DNA of 64,000 nt from Acytostelium subglobosum LB1. Taxonomy: Eukaryota > Evosea > Eumycetozoa > Acytosteliales > Acytosteliaceae. A model generated the notes under the pieces. The model saw only the letters and a list, made by a program, of their open reading frames with translations. It did no database searches and was not told the DNA's origin. Shown here piece after piece: positions 22,979 through 34,548 of the stretch; positions within the stretch are counted from its first letter, which is position 1, and the number at the start of each line of letters is the position of its first letter. Location of the stretch: contig NW_012236504.1 in assembly GCF_000787575.1 (NCBI RefSeq), forward strand, positions 310,001 through 374,000, in the 5' to 3' direction. Position numbers and translations under genes: made by a program.

Positions 22979-23267
22979 CTCATCAATCAATCAATATCGA
23001 TCATCAAGTCCCATTCATTCAGTACATCAATCAATATTATATAGTATTGCAAGGCACATGCGTCCTTGCAGTATGCTGTCATAAACCAACAACATAACAC
23101 ATGATCAATCAATCAATCAACCAACTTCCTTATTGAGACTATCTTCGTTTGTTCCTGATCATGACGTTGTGTTTGTCCAAGCGGAAACGAAAAAGACGAC
23201 ACTTTGACACAAAGTGACGAGTCATTCATTCATACATTCATACATTCATTCATATCTAATAATAAAC

Positions 23268-23924
23268 ATGAGCGATAACAATAACAACGATAACAACAAC
23301 AATACCTCTGTGGATCAACCAAAGATACTGGAAGAGGAGGTATCATTGGGTGAAGCTGTGGCAAGCATGCAGGAGCAAGCCAACTCACAGATAGAGACAA
23401 AGGTGCTCAATTGGATGAAAGAGATGTTGGCTAAAGAGATGAAGAGGATCAAGGACCAAGGTGCAAAGTGTACACCATTCGAGGTATGTTCAATACATCA
23501 CATCACGTCACAATGTGCAGACATTCGAACATTGTTGAACTAACAACTTCACAATAATAGGTCAAGAATACAGGACTGGTAAAGGAGAAGAACATTGTCA
23601 TCAACAGACTAGAGATAAAGACTATATTTGACTTTGATACAGTACTACAGATATTGATTTCCGATCCAGTCGAGTGTCCTCATAAACCTGGTTACTATTA
23701 TATCAACGTATGTATAGCATTGCGTTTGATTGATTGCTGACTGGTATATACTGACACTCTTGCGCATCAACTTCCAGGTATTGTTATTCACTCGCAAGCC
23801 AGTACCATATATCATTCCTTACATCTACCGCAAGTCTGATGATAACAAACTGACAGACTGGCTATTCATCAACGATCACCTGAAGCGAAGCCAGCACAAG
23901 GTCAACCAATTCGAGAGTGTATAA
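23268..23924 (+). CDS. Unrecognised 169-aa protein
   Basis: Three exons (23268-23483, 23561-23707, 23778-23924; 72, 49 and 48 coding codons) each break between codons and join to 169 residues. It starts with an Asn/Asp run (MSDNNNNDNNNNTSVDQP), then an amphipathic helical stretch (residues about 22-65, SMQEQANSQIETKVLNWMKE and AKEMKRIKDQG). A compact, probably beta-rich part follows (NRLEIKTIFDFDTVLQIL, DPVECPHKPGYYYINVLLF, PVPYIIPYIYRKSDDNKL). There is no signal peptide or membrane helix. I do not recognise the family. Intron phase, clean splice sites and complex composition support a real gene. It is downstream of NDUFA9 in the same direction. Confidence 0.75.
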
Positions 23925-24099
23925 TGGTTACAACAATACAGGAAACAGAAGTATTGACTGAATGATTGATTGATTGAATGGAATGGAAGCAAAACAAGCA
24001 AGGAGCTAGTATATATGTATGTTATTGATTCACTGAGGATGACTTGTCCTTGTGATCTGATGATGACCTGTGTGACAACATGCATGTATGAGTGACATG

Positions 24100-25603
24100 T
24101 TAGGCGGTCTTGGGCGGGTCGTCCACGCCACTGTGCTCGCTTGGATCGCATTTGGACATTTCTTCAAACATGTCCTGCTCACTCTTGCGAAGCATATCGA
24201 TAAACTCTCTGACACGGTCGTTGTTGTCAGAGTTGGAACCTGCTGCTGCACTGGCCTGTTGCTGCAGCGTCTTTCTCTTTTGACGCTCGCTGACCATGCG
24301 ATAGTTGGATTGATACAGGAAGATGATGTAGAAGAAGTGGAAGCATGAGAAGTCTGGCCAAAGCACCTTGAGGAAGTTGGAGCTACTGTAACATGACTGC
24401 CATAGCATAAAGTCGCTTAGTCTATATTCGCCAGATGTTCGTACCAATATGTCCAGGTCCTCTTCGATATATAAACACTTCTCAAATAGACTCTGATCGA
24501 TATCCCTGCAAGTGATGGAGTAGTCCATTGTTAGCGCCAATGATTGGGGCTTGGGCTTGGGCTTGAGGCCTGCCTGGGCTCATTACACATACTCTGTTAA
24601 AATTACATTGTCCTGTACACCTTTGGATAAGGTCTTCATTGAGTGTAGCATCTCCTCGTGTGATGTGTAGGACATACATATGTTGAGTAGGGCTCTGTAG
24701 GATTGAATGAACGCCAATGAGTCAGTTGATCAAGCGAACTAACTGGTCACGTGACCAGGCCAGCTAGCCAGCCAGCCAACCATGAATAGTCATAACATAC
24801 TTTGTGTTTGATTCTGTTGCCTTGACAGCCTTGGCAAGGATGATCTTGGTCTTCTCGGGTATGTGGGTAAGGTCGCCAACGACTCTTATGCGCACGCCCA
24901 TCTTTTGTAGCTTGTGTGTCTTGCAGAGCATCTCTTCAAACTTCTCGTTGGCCAGCTGCATGAGATCGTCCACCTCCTTCTTGGGTCGCTTGAAGTTCTC
25001 TATTGAGAAGGCGTAGACACTGATGATCTGGACGCCGAGGGCCAGTCCCCACTGACACATGTCCAGCATCTTGGCAAAGCCCATCTTGTGTCCGTTGTAC
25101 AACTCGATGTGCTCACGTCGCGCGAATCGCCTATTTCCATCCATGATGACGCCAATATGTCTTGGCACTGCTCCACACCGCAGAACCGAGCAGAAGAAGT
25201 TGAAGTTCTTAATATACAGCCAGTCATTGATTGATTGATACATATAGTTCAAGCAGTTGTATATGCCTGATCCAATCATTGATGTTCCATCCTTTGTTGT
25301 TGTTGATGATGTCGTTGTCTTCTTCTTGTTATCTGTAGTGTTGTTCTGAGGTTGTTGAGTTTGTTTCAGTTGTTGTTGCTGCTCTCGATGTTGTGGTTCA
25401 AGTTGTGATTGATCATGTGATTGATGTGTTTGATCATGCTCATGTTCATGTGACTGTGATTGTTGATGTTTGCGTAACTTCTTCTCATCTCGTGTATTTG
25501 ATTCAATGAACTTGTTTGTCTTCCTCTCTATTGTATTATGTTGTAATATCAGGTTATGTGTTGCTGTTGCAGCATTGTTATTGGTAGACTTGAATGTTAT
25601 CAT
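24100..25603 (-). CDS. dhdds: cis-prenyltransferase, dehydrodolichyl diphosphate synthase (DHDDS-like)
   Basis: Three exons (25603-24801, 24694-24593, 24505-24100) join in frame to 436 residues. The first 110 residues are Gln/His/Asn/Thr repeats with no family match. The enzyme domain follows: RHIGVIMDGNRRFARRE with the catalytic Asp at about residue 153, FSIENFKRPKKEVDDLM, MSYTSHEEM, LVRTSGEYRLSDFMLWQ and LWPDFSCFHFF. These are the conserved regions I-V of undecaprenyl/dehydrodolichyl diphosphate synthases. The enzyme adds isopentenyl units to farnesyl diphosphate to make dolichol precursors at the ER, usually with a NgBR/Nus1 partner that supplies the RxG motif. The C-terminus here is Gln/Ala/Asp rich and lacks an RxG, fitting the heterodimeric type. 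The extra N-terminal low-complexity segment is unusual. Confidence 0.9.
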
Positions 25604-26104
25604 GTTATTATGTTGATTGATTGATTGAATGATTGATTGAATGTGATATAAGTTATATAACAATACAATATAAGTGGTCACCAACTTCAACAACACCAAA
25701 TGTTACTAATACTATATGATATTATCTCTATGTGTAGTGTGTATATACCTGAATGAATGAAAGTATCCAAAGCTCAACTTGATGAATCACGAACGCACAC
25801 AGGTTGGATGCATTGTCGTTTTTGTGTGCCTCCTTGACCCCCAACCACCAAACCCCCTTGGCTAACTCACACACTCACTCAATCTCGGCTTCGTGTCATC
25901 ACTGGGCACTCATACACACAACTTTCACCAAAATAGGACAACAGTGAGTCATTTGAATTGCCGACAACCATTCAGGTATTGGAAGTGTCAGTGGAAACAG
26001 ATAGATAACTTGTTCCAAAGGGCACACATTGCTTGTGCCAACAGTGAATATTCGAATGAATGAGATGAAGGGTCGCCCACCCATTTATTTGTGGCGATGA
26101 TGAC
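25604..26104. other. Spacer, no gene seen
   Basis: This region is the promoter of the cis-prenyltransferase gene and the 3' flank of SPC25. It has TGAT/TGAA repeats at about 25614-25640. The rest is unique non-coding sequence without recognisable exons. Confidence 0.4.
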
Positions 26105-27298
26105 TCATTGCTGTTGTTGTGATATATTTACAAATTGCTTCCTGATCGACTTGATGAAGCCTGCCAGATGATTGGTCTCGTTCAATGACTCAACGAGTTG
26201 TTTGAGCTCGCCAATCATTGGTGTACATTCGACAACTGTTGGATGTGGATGGAGGTGGATGTTAGGTCAACTCAACATGGACTGATTGGGTATCCCTTCA
26301 TTCATTCTTACTTACCTCTATACTCATCATGTTCAAAGTCAACGGTAACTGAAAATATACGATCAGGTTGCTTTCGATCAATCTTTGTGAACTGGAACTG
26401 AGCTCCATCTAAAATATTATAAGTTTGGTGTAAGTATGAATGAATGAATGAATGGATTGTCCAAATGGAGTGGCGCCAATCAATCCTTACCTGGTGAGAT
26501 ACGAATGTCAAGTCCAAGATGTGTCCTGAAGTAACCAAGTGTTCGCTCGACATTGGAGAGTCTTTCATCATTTGATCGCTCAACAGTTGTCACTGTACGT
26601 TGTGTGTTTGCCAGGTCCACTTGTTGCTCATGTACCATCTGACCCAATGAGTCCACTGCAGGTGGAAGTGATTCCTCCTTTGATCTCAATTCCTGGATAC
26701 CATCCAAATGATGTTGCAACTCATCCTGTTGTCTCTTTATGACTTGGCGCCATTGATTGATTGATTGATTAGTTAAATGATTGATTGGAATGGAATAGTT
26801 CCAGTGATTGATAATGTACATACTCTGTTTGGAATGTAAATCGTTCTGCTTGAGGAACTGGTCCTCGGTGTTTAGACGCTCGATATTCTCGTTCATCTTG
26901 TGAATTGTGGAGATGTGTGATATTTGGTTCCTGCGAAGTACATCCGTATGCTCCTGACGCCACTGCTCCACCTTGTACTCCATTTGTTTCATCTCTTCAA
27001 GTAAACTATCAATATCAATATTATATTGTTGTTGTTGTTGAGATTGTTGATGTTGTTGTTGATGATTGATATTTGATGATAACAATGATGATGTACCCAT
27101 TATACTATTCATATTCATATTCATTCCTCCACCTGCATTGAACATTGATGATGAAGTACCATAAGTTGATGATGTTGGTACACCTCCTGTATTATAGAAT
27201 TGACTTGAAGTCATATGATGCTTCTGATTATTTGGTACAGATGATTGATACATTGATGATGTCTTATTAATCTGTGAATTGTAGTTATATGTATCCAT
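26105..27298 (-). CDS. spc25: Kinetochore protein SPC25 (NDC80 complex)
   Basis: Four exons (27298-26824, 26742-26491, 26408-26316, 26235-26105) join in frame to 316 residues. The first 90 residues are Asn/Ser/Gln/Met low complexity. A coiled coil follows (about 95-230: LLEEMKQMEYKVEQW, RRNQISHISTIHKMNENI, KRQQDELQHHLDG). The C-terminus matches the globular SPC25 domain: YFRTHLGLDIRISPG, DGAQFQFTKIDRKQPDRIFS, VTVDFEHDEYR, VVECTPMIGELKQLVESLN and NHLAGFIKSIRKQF. That is the RWD-like fold that pairs with SPC24 and docks the NDC80 complex to the inner kinetochore. Typical SPC25 is about 220 residues, so the N-terminal extension is extra. The identification rests on the C-terminal pattern and is not obvious from a single exon. 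Confidence 0.85.
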
Positions 27299-27475
27299 CC
27301 TATTATTATCTCTATCTATCTATCTATCTATGTTATACAACTCAACTCAATCAAATAAACATTGTCAAAGGAAATGAAACAACAACAACAAGTTTGTGTT
27401 ATTTGTTTGAATTTGGCGCTCTTTTTGAAAAATGGGTCATGTGTAGCCGACACTGATTCTTTCGCGAAACACACT

Positions 27476-29939
27476 TCATTGTTCGTCATCGTCATCCAGG
27501 TCATGCGTGACTGGAGGACCAAAGATGTCAAGGGAGGATATACGTGATTTGTTGGAGGACTTGTGAGCTTGGTTGATACTGGAGTTGTGTGCCATGTGAA
27601 GATCCTTCAACATGGAAGTTGCTTTGGAGTGTGAGATGACGTATGGCGCGTGTAATATTGGTGCTTGTGAGTGATAATGTGATGATGATGACATTGTTGA
27701 CATGTTTGATGTTGGTGTTGGTGTTGAAGTTGATGATGAGCTGGTGGACTGAAGATGCATGCCGATTGATTGCGGTCGGAACAGGTTCATGTGATCAGAG
27801 TGGCTTGTCGTGGGCTTGTAGGGAATGGAGATTTTGGAAATTGATGGCGGCGGCGAAGTGGACTTGGACGATGCCGCCGATGCCATTGATGATGTTGATG
27901 ACTGTGTTGATGCTGGTGATGTTGGTGATGTTGGTGATGAAGGTGTTGAGTATGTGTATGACGAGTTGCTGCTGCTGGACGTCGTTGAGTTTGGTGAAGA
28001 TGGTGTGCGTGTGTGAGTTGACTTGAAGTTGCTGGAGTCTGGTGATCGCGGTCCTGCTCCAGTCGACGCCATATTCGATATTGAATCGGATGATGTCGAG
28101 TTGACAATGTTGCTAGAGGTTGGTGTGTGTGTGGCCAGTGAGAGATTGAGTGGACATATGTCTTGGAGTTGGGTGGTGGCCTCGATGAGGATGCGAATGA
28201 AGTTCTTCTCCTTCTCAATGTTGGCCATGAAGAGTTCTGGATTGTTACACCGCAGGAAGGATGGTGCAAACACCATGGACATGTTGTCAATGGTCATCTT
28301 GCTGTGCGCCACGTTCTCGGGCAACGTCAACTCCTTGAGGAACTGTGCAATATATGTGAGGATGCGCTGATTGTGCACAGGCAGCTGATCAAACACGTCG
28401 ATGAGGTCCGACACTGACTCGCAGTTGACCGACGCCTCGTACAGATCATCCAGGATCAGTGGCTGCGGGATCTCGCGCAGCCATGCCTTGAGTGTGGAGG
28501 ACAGTGTGTGCACGTTGCTCTCGACGAATGAGTAGTCGCCCTGGTCTATGCGCGCCTTGATTGTGATGATGTCAATGTTGTTGCCTGGTATGCGGAAGAT
28601 GCCCTCGGTCTGCACGCCGCCCAGACTCTTGATCTGATTGACAAAAAGTATGAGCACATAGGGCACGTTCAGCTCGGGATACCTGGCACGCTGTCGCTCC
28701 ATGACCTCTGATATTGGCGCTCCAAACACCATTGTATTGGGGTTCATCGATCGACGTGTTGGCATTGCGTTGTGTTGTTGATGTAACGATGTCGTTTGCT
28801 GTTGGTCCAAAGAAGAGGACTGATCTTGCTTGCCACTTCCAGTCATCTTTAATACGGACATCCTCCAACTCTTCTTCTTGCGCTCACTTGGTTCAAAGAC
28901 AAACTCTGGCAATGCACTATTGATCACACGATTAAAGTTGACGAATGCCATGATATCCTTCTTCGTATCAATCGCATTAATAGCATCCTCAGACTCCTTT
29001 ATCGACATTGACAATCTATTTGGTATGGCATCATACTCTGTAATGAACTTCTTCAAGTTGGTCTTCATCCTCTGCATTCTAATGGTCTCCAATCTTTGAA
29101 AGCCCTGGAATAGTTCCATGATTGAGTGTGTGGTATGTTAGTGATCACCTGATGAACATTGATGGACTTTGATGGGAATACTGTACATTCAATACTTTGG
29201 GCATCCTGTCACTGTGGAAGCTTGCTTGGTACCTGTTGGCAACAGCGACATAATACTTGTAATCATCCTCTGCCTCTTTGATCTTTGATTCGCCATCCAA
29301 TATTGCACCAGATGACAATGAATCATACTTTGCCTTTGCATTCTTCAATGTTTCAAACATCTCCTTTCTCTCCTTTGTAAGGTTTTGTCCATCTGCTATA
29401 TACTGTTTGATTGATGTTTGTTAGATCATGGTCCTAGTCCTTCGCCTCAAGCCTCGCCCTAGCCCTAGCCCACACCCCCACCAACACCCTCAACACAAAC
29501 GAACTTACAGTCTTTTGTTCGGCCTTTAGATCCTTTAGGAAGTCCCTCAAGGGGACAGTGATGTCGTCGTTGATCTTTTGTACCACTTTGAGTATCTCCA
29601 TAGAGTATTGATTGGTGTTCTCTACAATAACGGTGAATGCACCACAGATACCACCCATCTTGTTTAGACCAGTCTGTGTCTTTACCAACTTTTGCAAGTT
29701 CTTTGCATACTCCTCCTCTATCTGTATTCGTTTCTCCAAGAACTTCCTAACAGTATTACTATCATCATATCCCTTCTCAACTTCCTCAGTCAACAGATCA
29801 ATCTCATTCTAGAGAACATTGATTGATCGAGTGTGCGAGTAGGAGTGTGAGTGTGAGTCTGCGACCAATCAATCATTCAATCAATCAATCGTATGATACT
29901 TACATTGAGTGGAAGTTTGAATGAACCCAACGTCGACAT
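27476..29939 (-). CDS. F-BAR / RhoGAP protein (dictyostelid MGAP type)
   Basis: Four exons (29939-29904, 29808-29509, 29402-29187, 29104-27476) join in frame to 726 residues. Residues 1 to about 250 form an F-BAR domain (RKFLEKRIQIEEEYAKNLQK near residue 30, DFLKDLKAEQK, and the closing MPKVLN|GFQRLETIRMQRMK across a splice). Residues about 310-500 are a RhoGAP domain: GGVQTEGIFRIPGN with the catalytic Arg finger, STLKAWLREIPQPLI, and NMSMVFAPSFLR. The tail is Ser/Thr/Pro low complexity. This order matches the dictyostelid family named mental-retardation GAP homologues. It would link membrane curvature to Rac/Rho inactivation during endocytosis or cytokinesis. Exon 4 starts at 29104; a leucine-codon start inside the previous intron was discarded. 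Confidence 0.9.
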
Positions 29940-30375
29940 GATGGAGTCAAGTAAGACAATGAATGAATGACTATGGTACTTAGTAAGTTAATATTAAATG
30001 TCTGTCTGTTTGTTATTTGTAGATATTATTGATGTGTTGGATGATAGAGTGCGAGGAGATGAATGGACTGACTAGCCTCAACACCTCCCTGACTGACGTC
30101 GGTGCGAGGACCTCTCAAACAAACACAAATCAGATTTTCCTCTTGTTGTAGGCTCAACCCAATCACGGGGTTCTGATGGAAAGTGAATCAGCGAACACCC
30201 CAGTGATCAGTGGGTGACATCACCTTTTTGGGCGATGATGAGATACTAGAAATGGGGGAATTGATCAAATATGCAAAGATACGTTTTCTTTTTGTAAACC
30301 TGGTTGGTTGTTGACGTTGATCTTTATTATTACTTTGTTGTAAATTACTTGATTGAATATTAAATTACAACCTTG
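29940..30375. other. Spacer, promoter of the F-BAR/RhoGAP gene
   Basis: Unique, moderately GC-rich sequence with a TGACGTC-like box at about 30093-30099 and a CACCCCAGTGATCAGTGGGTG near-palindromic patch at about 30199-30219. No gene was recognised. Confidence 0.35.
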
Positions 30376-30673
30376 TTATTGTATAACTGAACTTAAGGCA
30401 TTTGTGATAATACCAAGGTTTAGAAGTGGAGTTACCAAAGTACCCAACAATCCCTTTTGCATATCAAGTGTTAATAGACATGGTTGTTCCTCTGCAATCA
30501 TATTAGATCCCTGTCCAGAACCAATAATAGATCCTCCACCGATTCTACCTCCTTGAACACTAGTAGCAGTGAAACTTAACTTTGAAATGGCGGCTAAATA
30601 ACAAATAAATGTTAATTAATTAATCAATCAGTTAACTTATTATTAATATTCAATACCTACATATTAATGTCAT
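30376..30673 (-). CDS. HssA/2C/7E-like small dictyostelid protein
   Basis: Exon 1 is only 13 nt (30673-30661, MTLI plus one base). It has a GTAGGT donor, and exon 2 is 30593-30376. The 76-residue product starts MTLISAISKLSFT, the hallmark opening of the dictyostelid HssA/2C/7E family of small Gly/Ser-rich proteins, which also have an intron right after the first codons. A Gly-rich part follows (GGRIGGGSIIGSGQGS), then MIAEEQPCLLTLDMQKGL and a hydrophobic end. In D. discoideum many of these are prestalk-specific and their function is unknown. The end of this copy is more hydrophobic than typical HssA, so it may belong to a neighbouring subfamily. The gene stands alone, with about 580 bp of upstream spacer. 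Confidence 0.7.
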
Positions 30674-31251
30674 TGTATTTGTTAACAATATGTTGTCAGA
30701 GAGATATCTAAATATAATGGTTACTTTGGAATATTATTTGGATATCAATAATTCACCAGTATTTATAGGACATGTATTTAATTCTCCATTATTGATATTT
30801 GTAAATTGAACTTGAGTCTTCTATTACTATGATTTGGAATTGTCCTTGATTAATTTATCATCCACGTCACCTCTAACACTTGATTGATTGATTGATTGGA
30901 AGTGTCACATGAGTGTGTGTGAGTGTGTGTGTGATGTGTATGACAGCTGAAGAGGATACCATTCCATCTGACTAACAATATCCACACCTATCCATGTGTT
31001 GGACAAGTGTTGAAGAAACCAAGGGAGGAAGAGTAATTATTACTTTGTAAATTTAGGGTTTATTATTATTTAGATGGGACCAACACAACAGGGAGAATGA
31101 ACATGTGCAAAAATAGCCAAGCATTGTTGCCGCAGTCATCCATCATAGATGGAAGGGTATGAGGTGAAATGATTGATTGAATGATTGATTGTTTGGATCG
31201 CTTTCTTCTACTTGTTGTTGTTGTTTTTAAACTTATGAGTCGCTACACTAC
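30674..31251. other. Spacer upstream of the HssA-like gene
   Basis: AT-rich promoter region of the HssA-like gene and 3' flank of SSR1. A TGAT run lies at about 30881-30899 and GTGTGA repeats at about 30912-30935. No other gene was recognised. Confidence 0.4.
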
Positions 31252-32265
31252 TTATTTGTTCTTCTTGACGGCTGATGGCGAGGTGACCTTCTTGGCAACC
31301 TTGGGCGAGTCGGCAGAGGTACCAGACAACCAGTCACTGGCATCATCAGAGCTGATGGTGTTGGACGAGGTCTTGTCACCAGTGACACGGCGGGTCTTCT
31401 TTGACTTTGGCATCTTGTTGTACACGACGAATCCAACCAATCCAATGATGGCCAGAGCAAAGATGATCAAGAAGAGGCTAAAGTTTGATTGATTGAGTGA
31501 TGGGTCAGTGTCTTGTCCACTCTTTCCCTTGATACATGGTCCTCCTCCATGTTGATAATAACACATACTTCTCAATGTCGAATGAGCTGGCTCTCTCAAC
31601 GATGTTGATGGTGGAGTTGAAGAGGGCCTGGGTGAAGTTCTGTTGCTCGTTTCTGTAGTCGACAGCGACGATCAGTCCGAATGGTCTTGGGTCCAACATG
31701 GCATCTGGAACGAAACGGTAGGACAGGGTAGTGTGTTGTCCTGGCTTAACAGTGATACCAAACTCACCGCGAGAGTACTATATTGTTGATGTTAATGTTG
31801 AGTTGATGGAGAGGACGTGTTAACAACCAGATGATTGATTGAATGTGAATGAACGTATGAATGATCTCGCCAATCAATGATTAATCGTACATTTTGGATG
31901 ACGTAGTTCATGTCTTGTGGATGGTTCAAAGAGGCAAAGATGCTAGAGATGTTGTAAGCGGCGTCGCCATTGTTTCCAAATCCGACAAGAACCTCAACGA
32001 CTGATCCTGCTGGGAACTCTGTATATATTATCATTGAATCATGTTAATATACTTATTATTACATTGATTGAATGAAATGAATGATTTGAATGAATGTGAT
32101 CATACCATTGTTTGGATAATCTGGGAATATATAGGAGAATGATACATCTGATGGGACGGCAGCTGGGGCAGCGGCATCGACTGGCTCGGTGACAGCGACA
32201 TCCTCAGCCACGACAACCAAAGCCACGATCAACAGGGCAAAGATTGAAACAATTAATTTGTTCAT
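31252..32265 (-). CDS. ssr1: Translocon-associated protein alpha subunit (TRAP-alpha, SSR1)
   Basis: Four exons (32265-32106, 32018-31891, 31777-31569, 31477-31252) join in frame to 240 residues. A signal peptide is plain (MNKLIVSIFALLIVALVVVA). A short acidic/Ala-Pro stretch follows. The lumenal domain has EFPAGSVVEVLVGFGNNGDA and FGITVKPGQHTTLSYRFVPD, which are TRAP-alpha signatures. One membrane helix (LFLIIFALAIIGLVGFVVY, about 167-186) is followed by a basic Lys/Ser cytosolic tail. The protein sits next to Sec61 in the ER and aids insertion of some signal peptides. The tail ends KKNK, a possible ER retrieval signal. Confidence 0.92.
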
Positions 32266-33091
32266 TGTATTGTGTATATAATGTATATATTTATATAAAT
32301 ATTGTATATGTATATGTTTGAGATGATTGATAAATATGTCAAACACAAGAGGCACTCCAGCTCAATATGCATTCACCATTCCAAGAGTCCACACTGTCAT
32401 CATCCAAACACACACTCAGTAGCTCATTCATTCAATCATTCAGTCATTCATTGTGTGCCATGTGATCATCACCTCCATCATAAAAATTAAAAAATAAAGC
32501 TGCCTCTGACTTTAGGTCAACAAAAGTCCAACACACAACTTCCCACTCTCCAGCATTGACCATCAATCCTTGAAGTTCCTTTACATCTTGATCAATCCCA
32601 GCTGCATTGGAGGATAGAGAAGGTACATGTATATCTTGTTATTTGATTGTCTATACCATGCACGGACACACCTATCTATGTATATTATTATATTTATTTT
32701 CTTTTGTATTATGTAGGTTCCTCTGAGGTTGCTGATGTTTGTGATGGCGGGTTGAATGGCGAATGGAAGAAGTAAGGAAAGATAGATAGAGAAAGAGAAA
32801 GAGAGTTGGATGGAGTTGAAGATGATAGTGATGATGATGTTGCTGCTGCGGGGAGGTAAGAAGGGCACACACACTCTGTTTTGTTTCATCTTTGGCAGTC
32901 GCCTACCAGTACTCGGGTGCCATTGGAGGGAGGTGGAGGAGGGGATGGGAATGAAGGGATGGATTGGAATAATTAGAAGTAGAAAGAAGCTATTATAAGA
33001 CACAGAAAAGGCATCACCAAGTTGAGCTTGATGATCACAATGATATCGTAAACAACGCAACGTGGACATGTGCTACTGAAGAGCATGCCGT
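32266..33091. other. Spacer between SSR1 and Rab1, no gene seen
   Basis: This is the SSR1 promoter and Rab1 3' flank. The minus strand carries an open frame at 32581-33069, but it is made of Ile/Leu/Ser/Tyr low complexity with homopurine AGA/GAAAG runs, so I treat it as non-coding 3' sequence of Rab1. Confidence 0.45.
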
Positions 33092-34059
33092 TTAACAACA
33101 TCCACTCTTGGTTTGAATTGGTGCTGACGATCCTGGGACAATCTTGGCAGTGTTGTTGACAGCGGTTGGTTGAGAAGCAGTCAATCTGTTGATGTGAACA
33201 TGATGTTGTTAGTTTGTGAGCTGAGAGCGCTGCTGTCTCGATTGATCAATCATTCAATCAATCAAACATACCTATTCTTGATTTCAGTGGCCATGGTAGT
33301 GAATGCTTGGTCGACGTTGGTGGATTGCTTGGCAGAGGTTTCAAGGAAGGGGATGTTGAGCTCATCAGCGAAAGCCTTGGCGGTGTTGTAGTCAACGACC
33401 TTCTTGGCGACGAGATCGCTCTTGTTGCCGACCAACAGCTTGTTGACGCTCTCGCAAGCGAATCTATCAATCTCTGACAGCCATTGCTTGACGTTGTCAA
33501 AGGTCACTCTGTCTGTAACGTCGTACACAACGATGATTCCGTGGGCACCACGGTAGTAGCTGCTGGTGATGGTACGGAAACGCTCCTGTCCAGCTGTATC
33601 CCAAATCTGTAGCTTGACAATCTTGCCGGCCAACTCGATAGTTCTTATTTTCTGATTGAATGAATTGTTTAAATAAAATATTAGTTTGTTGTTGATGTTG
33701 TTATTGTTGTTTGATTCAAAGTGATGATCTTACGAAGTCGACACCAATGGTAGAGATGAAGCTTTCTGAGTATGTGTCATCCTATATGATGTACAAAGTG
33801 TTGTTAGCAAGATGATCAAACGATGATTGATTGATTGAGTGAGTGAGCGGTCTCACTACACTTATCTTTAAACAAACAAAACTTACAGCGAATCTAAGAA
33901 GTAGACAACTCTTTCCTACACCACTGTCACCAATGAGTAAGAGCTTGAAGAGGTAGTGACTATAATACGATATGATGATGTTAGAGGTTATCGATACACA
34001 TGAATGAACTAAGTTTTGTGTTGCTGTCAATCAACTTCAACTTACTAATCTGGGTTCAT
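33092..34059 (-). CDS. rab1: Rab1 family GTPase
   Basis: Five exons (34059-34046, 33959-33887, 33781-33734, 33651-33272, 33185-33092) join in frame to 202 residues. The first exon is only 14 nt (MNPD plus two bases). The sequence starts [23 protein letters not shown], with P-loop GDSGVGKS, effector region [45 protein letters not shown] and LETSAK. It ends SGCC, the double-cysteine geranylgeranyl signal. This is the Rab1/Ypt1 pattern for ER-to-Golgi transport and autophagy. Position 6 of the RTIEL-A-GK block is Ala where most Rab1 have Asp or Asn, a small change. The upstream spacer contains TTTC and TAGA repeats. Confidence 0.96.
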
Positions 34060-34162
34060 TGTTTGTATAATGTAATGTCTGTCTGTATTGACCTGTTCTG
34101 ATGATGATGATGTATATGTATTAAATTACAATCTCTGTTTTGAGGGAGGAGGATATTAAGAT

Positions 34163-34217
34163 GTTAGATTCTTTCTTTCTTTCTTTCTGACTAGTTAGAT
34201 AGATAGATAGATAAGTA
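34163..34217. repeat. Tetranucleotide repeats (TTTC)n and (TAGA)n
   Basis: Simple-sequence DNA: TTCTTTCTTTCTTTC at about 34170-34187, then AGATAGATAGATAGATA at about 34197-34213. It lies in the Rab1 upstream region. Confidence 0.8.
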
Positions 34218-34548
34218 TATATGTATGTATAGATAGTGAAGTGATAATGTGTATGTATGTTTATGTGTATGTGTAAGAAGAAGCGTGTGTTTTGTGAACA
34301 AATAAGAGTGAGCTGGTGAACGGTGTGTACTTGCTCGAACTTGTGGGTTTGGTTTGCTTTCTTTGTTGGTGTGGTGTACAGTTGCGCGATGACAGTCATT
34401 CATTCACTGGGGGTTTAGTTAGTGTTGAGAGGTGAGGATGGTTTGGAAGAGAAGGAGGAGTGAGAGTGTTGGTGTTGGTGAGTGTGAATGTTGTGACACA
34501 AGATAATTAAAAAAAATTAATTTGGACATTCTAATCCTTTTTCCACAG

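Noticed and set aside
32581-33069. 162-codon minus-strand frame after Rab1
   Set aside because: Low-complexity Ile/Leu/Ser sequence in the 3' flank of Rab1, no ordered domain, no splice support.
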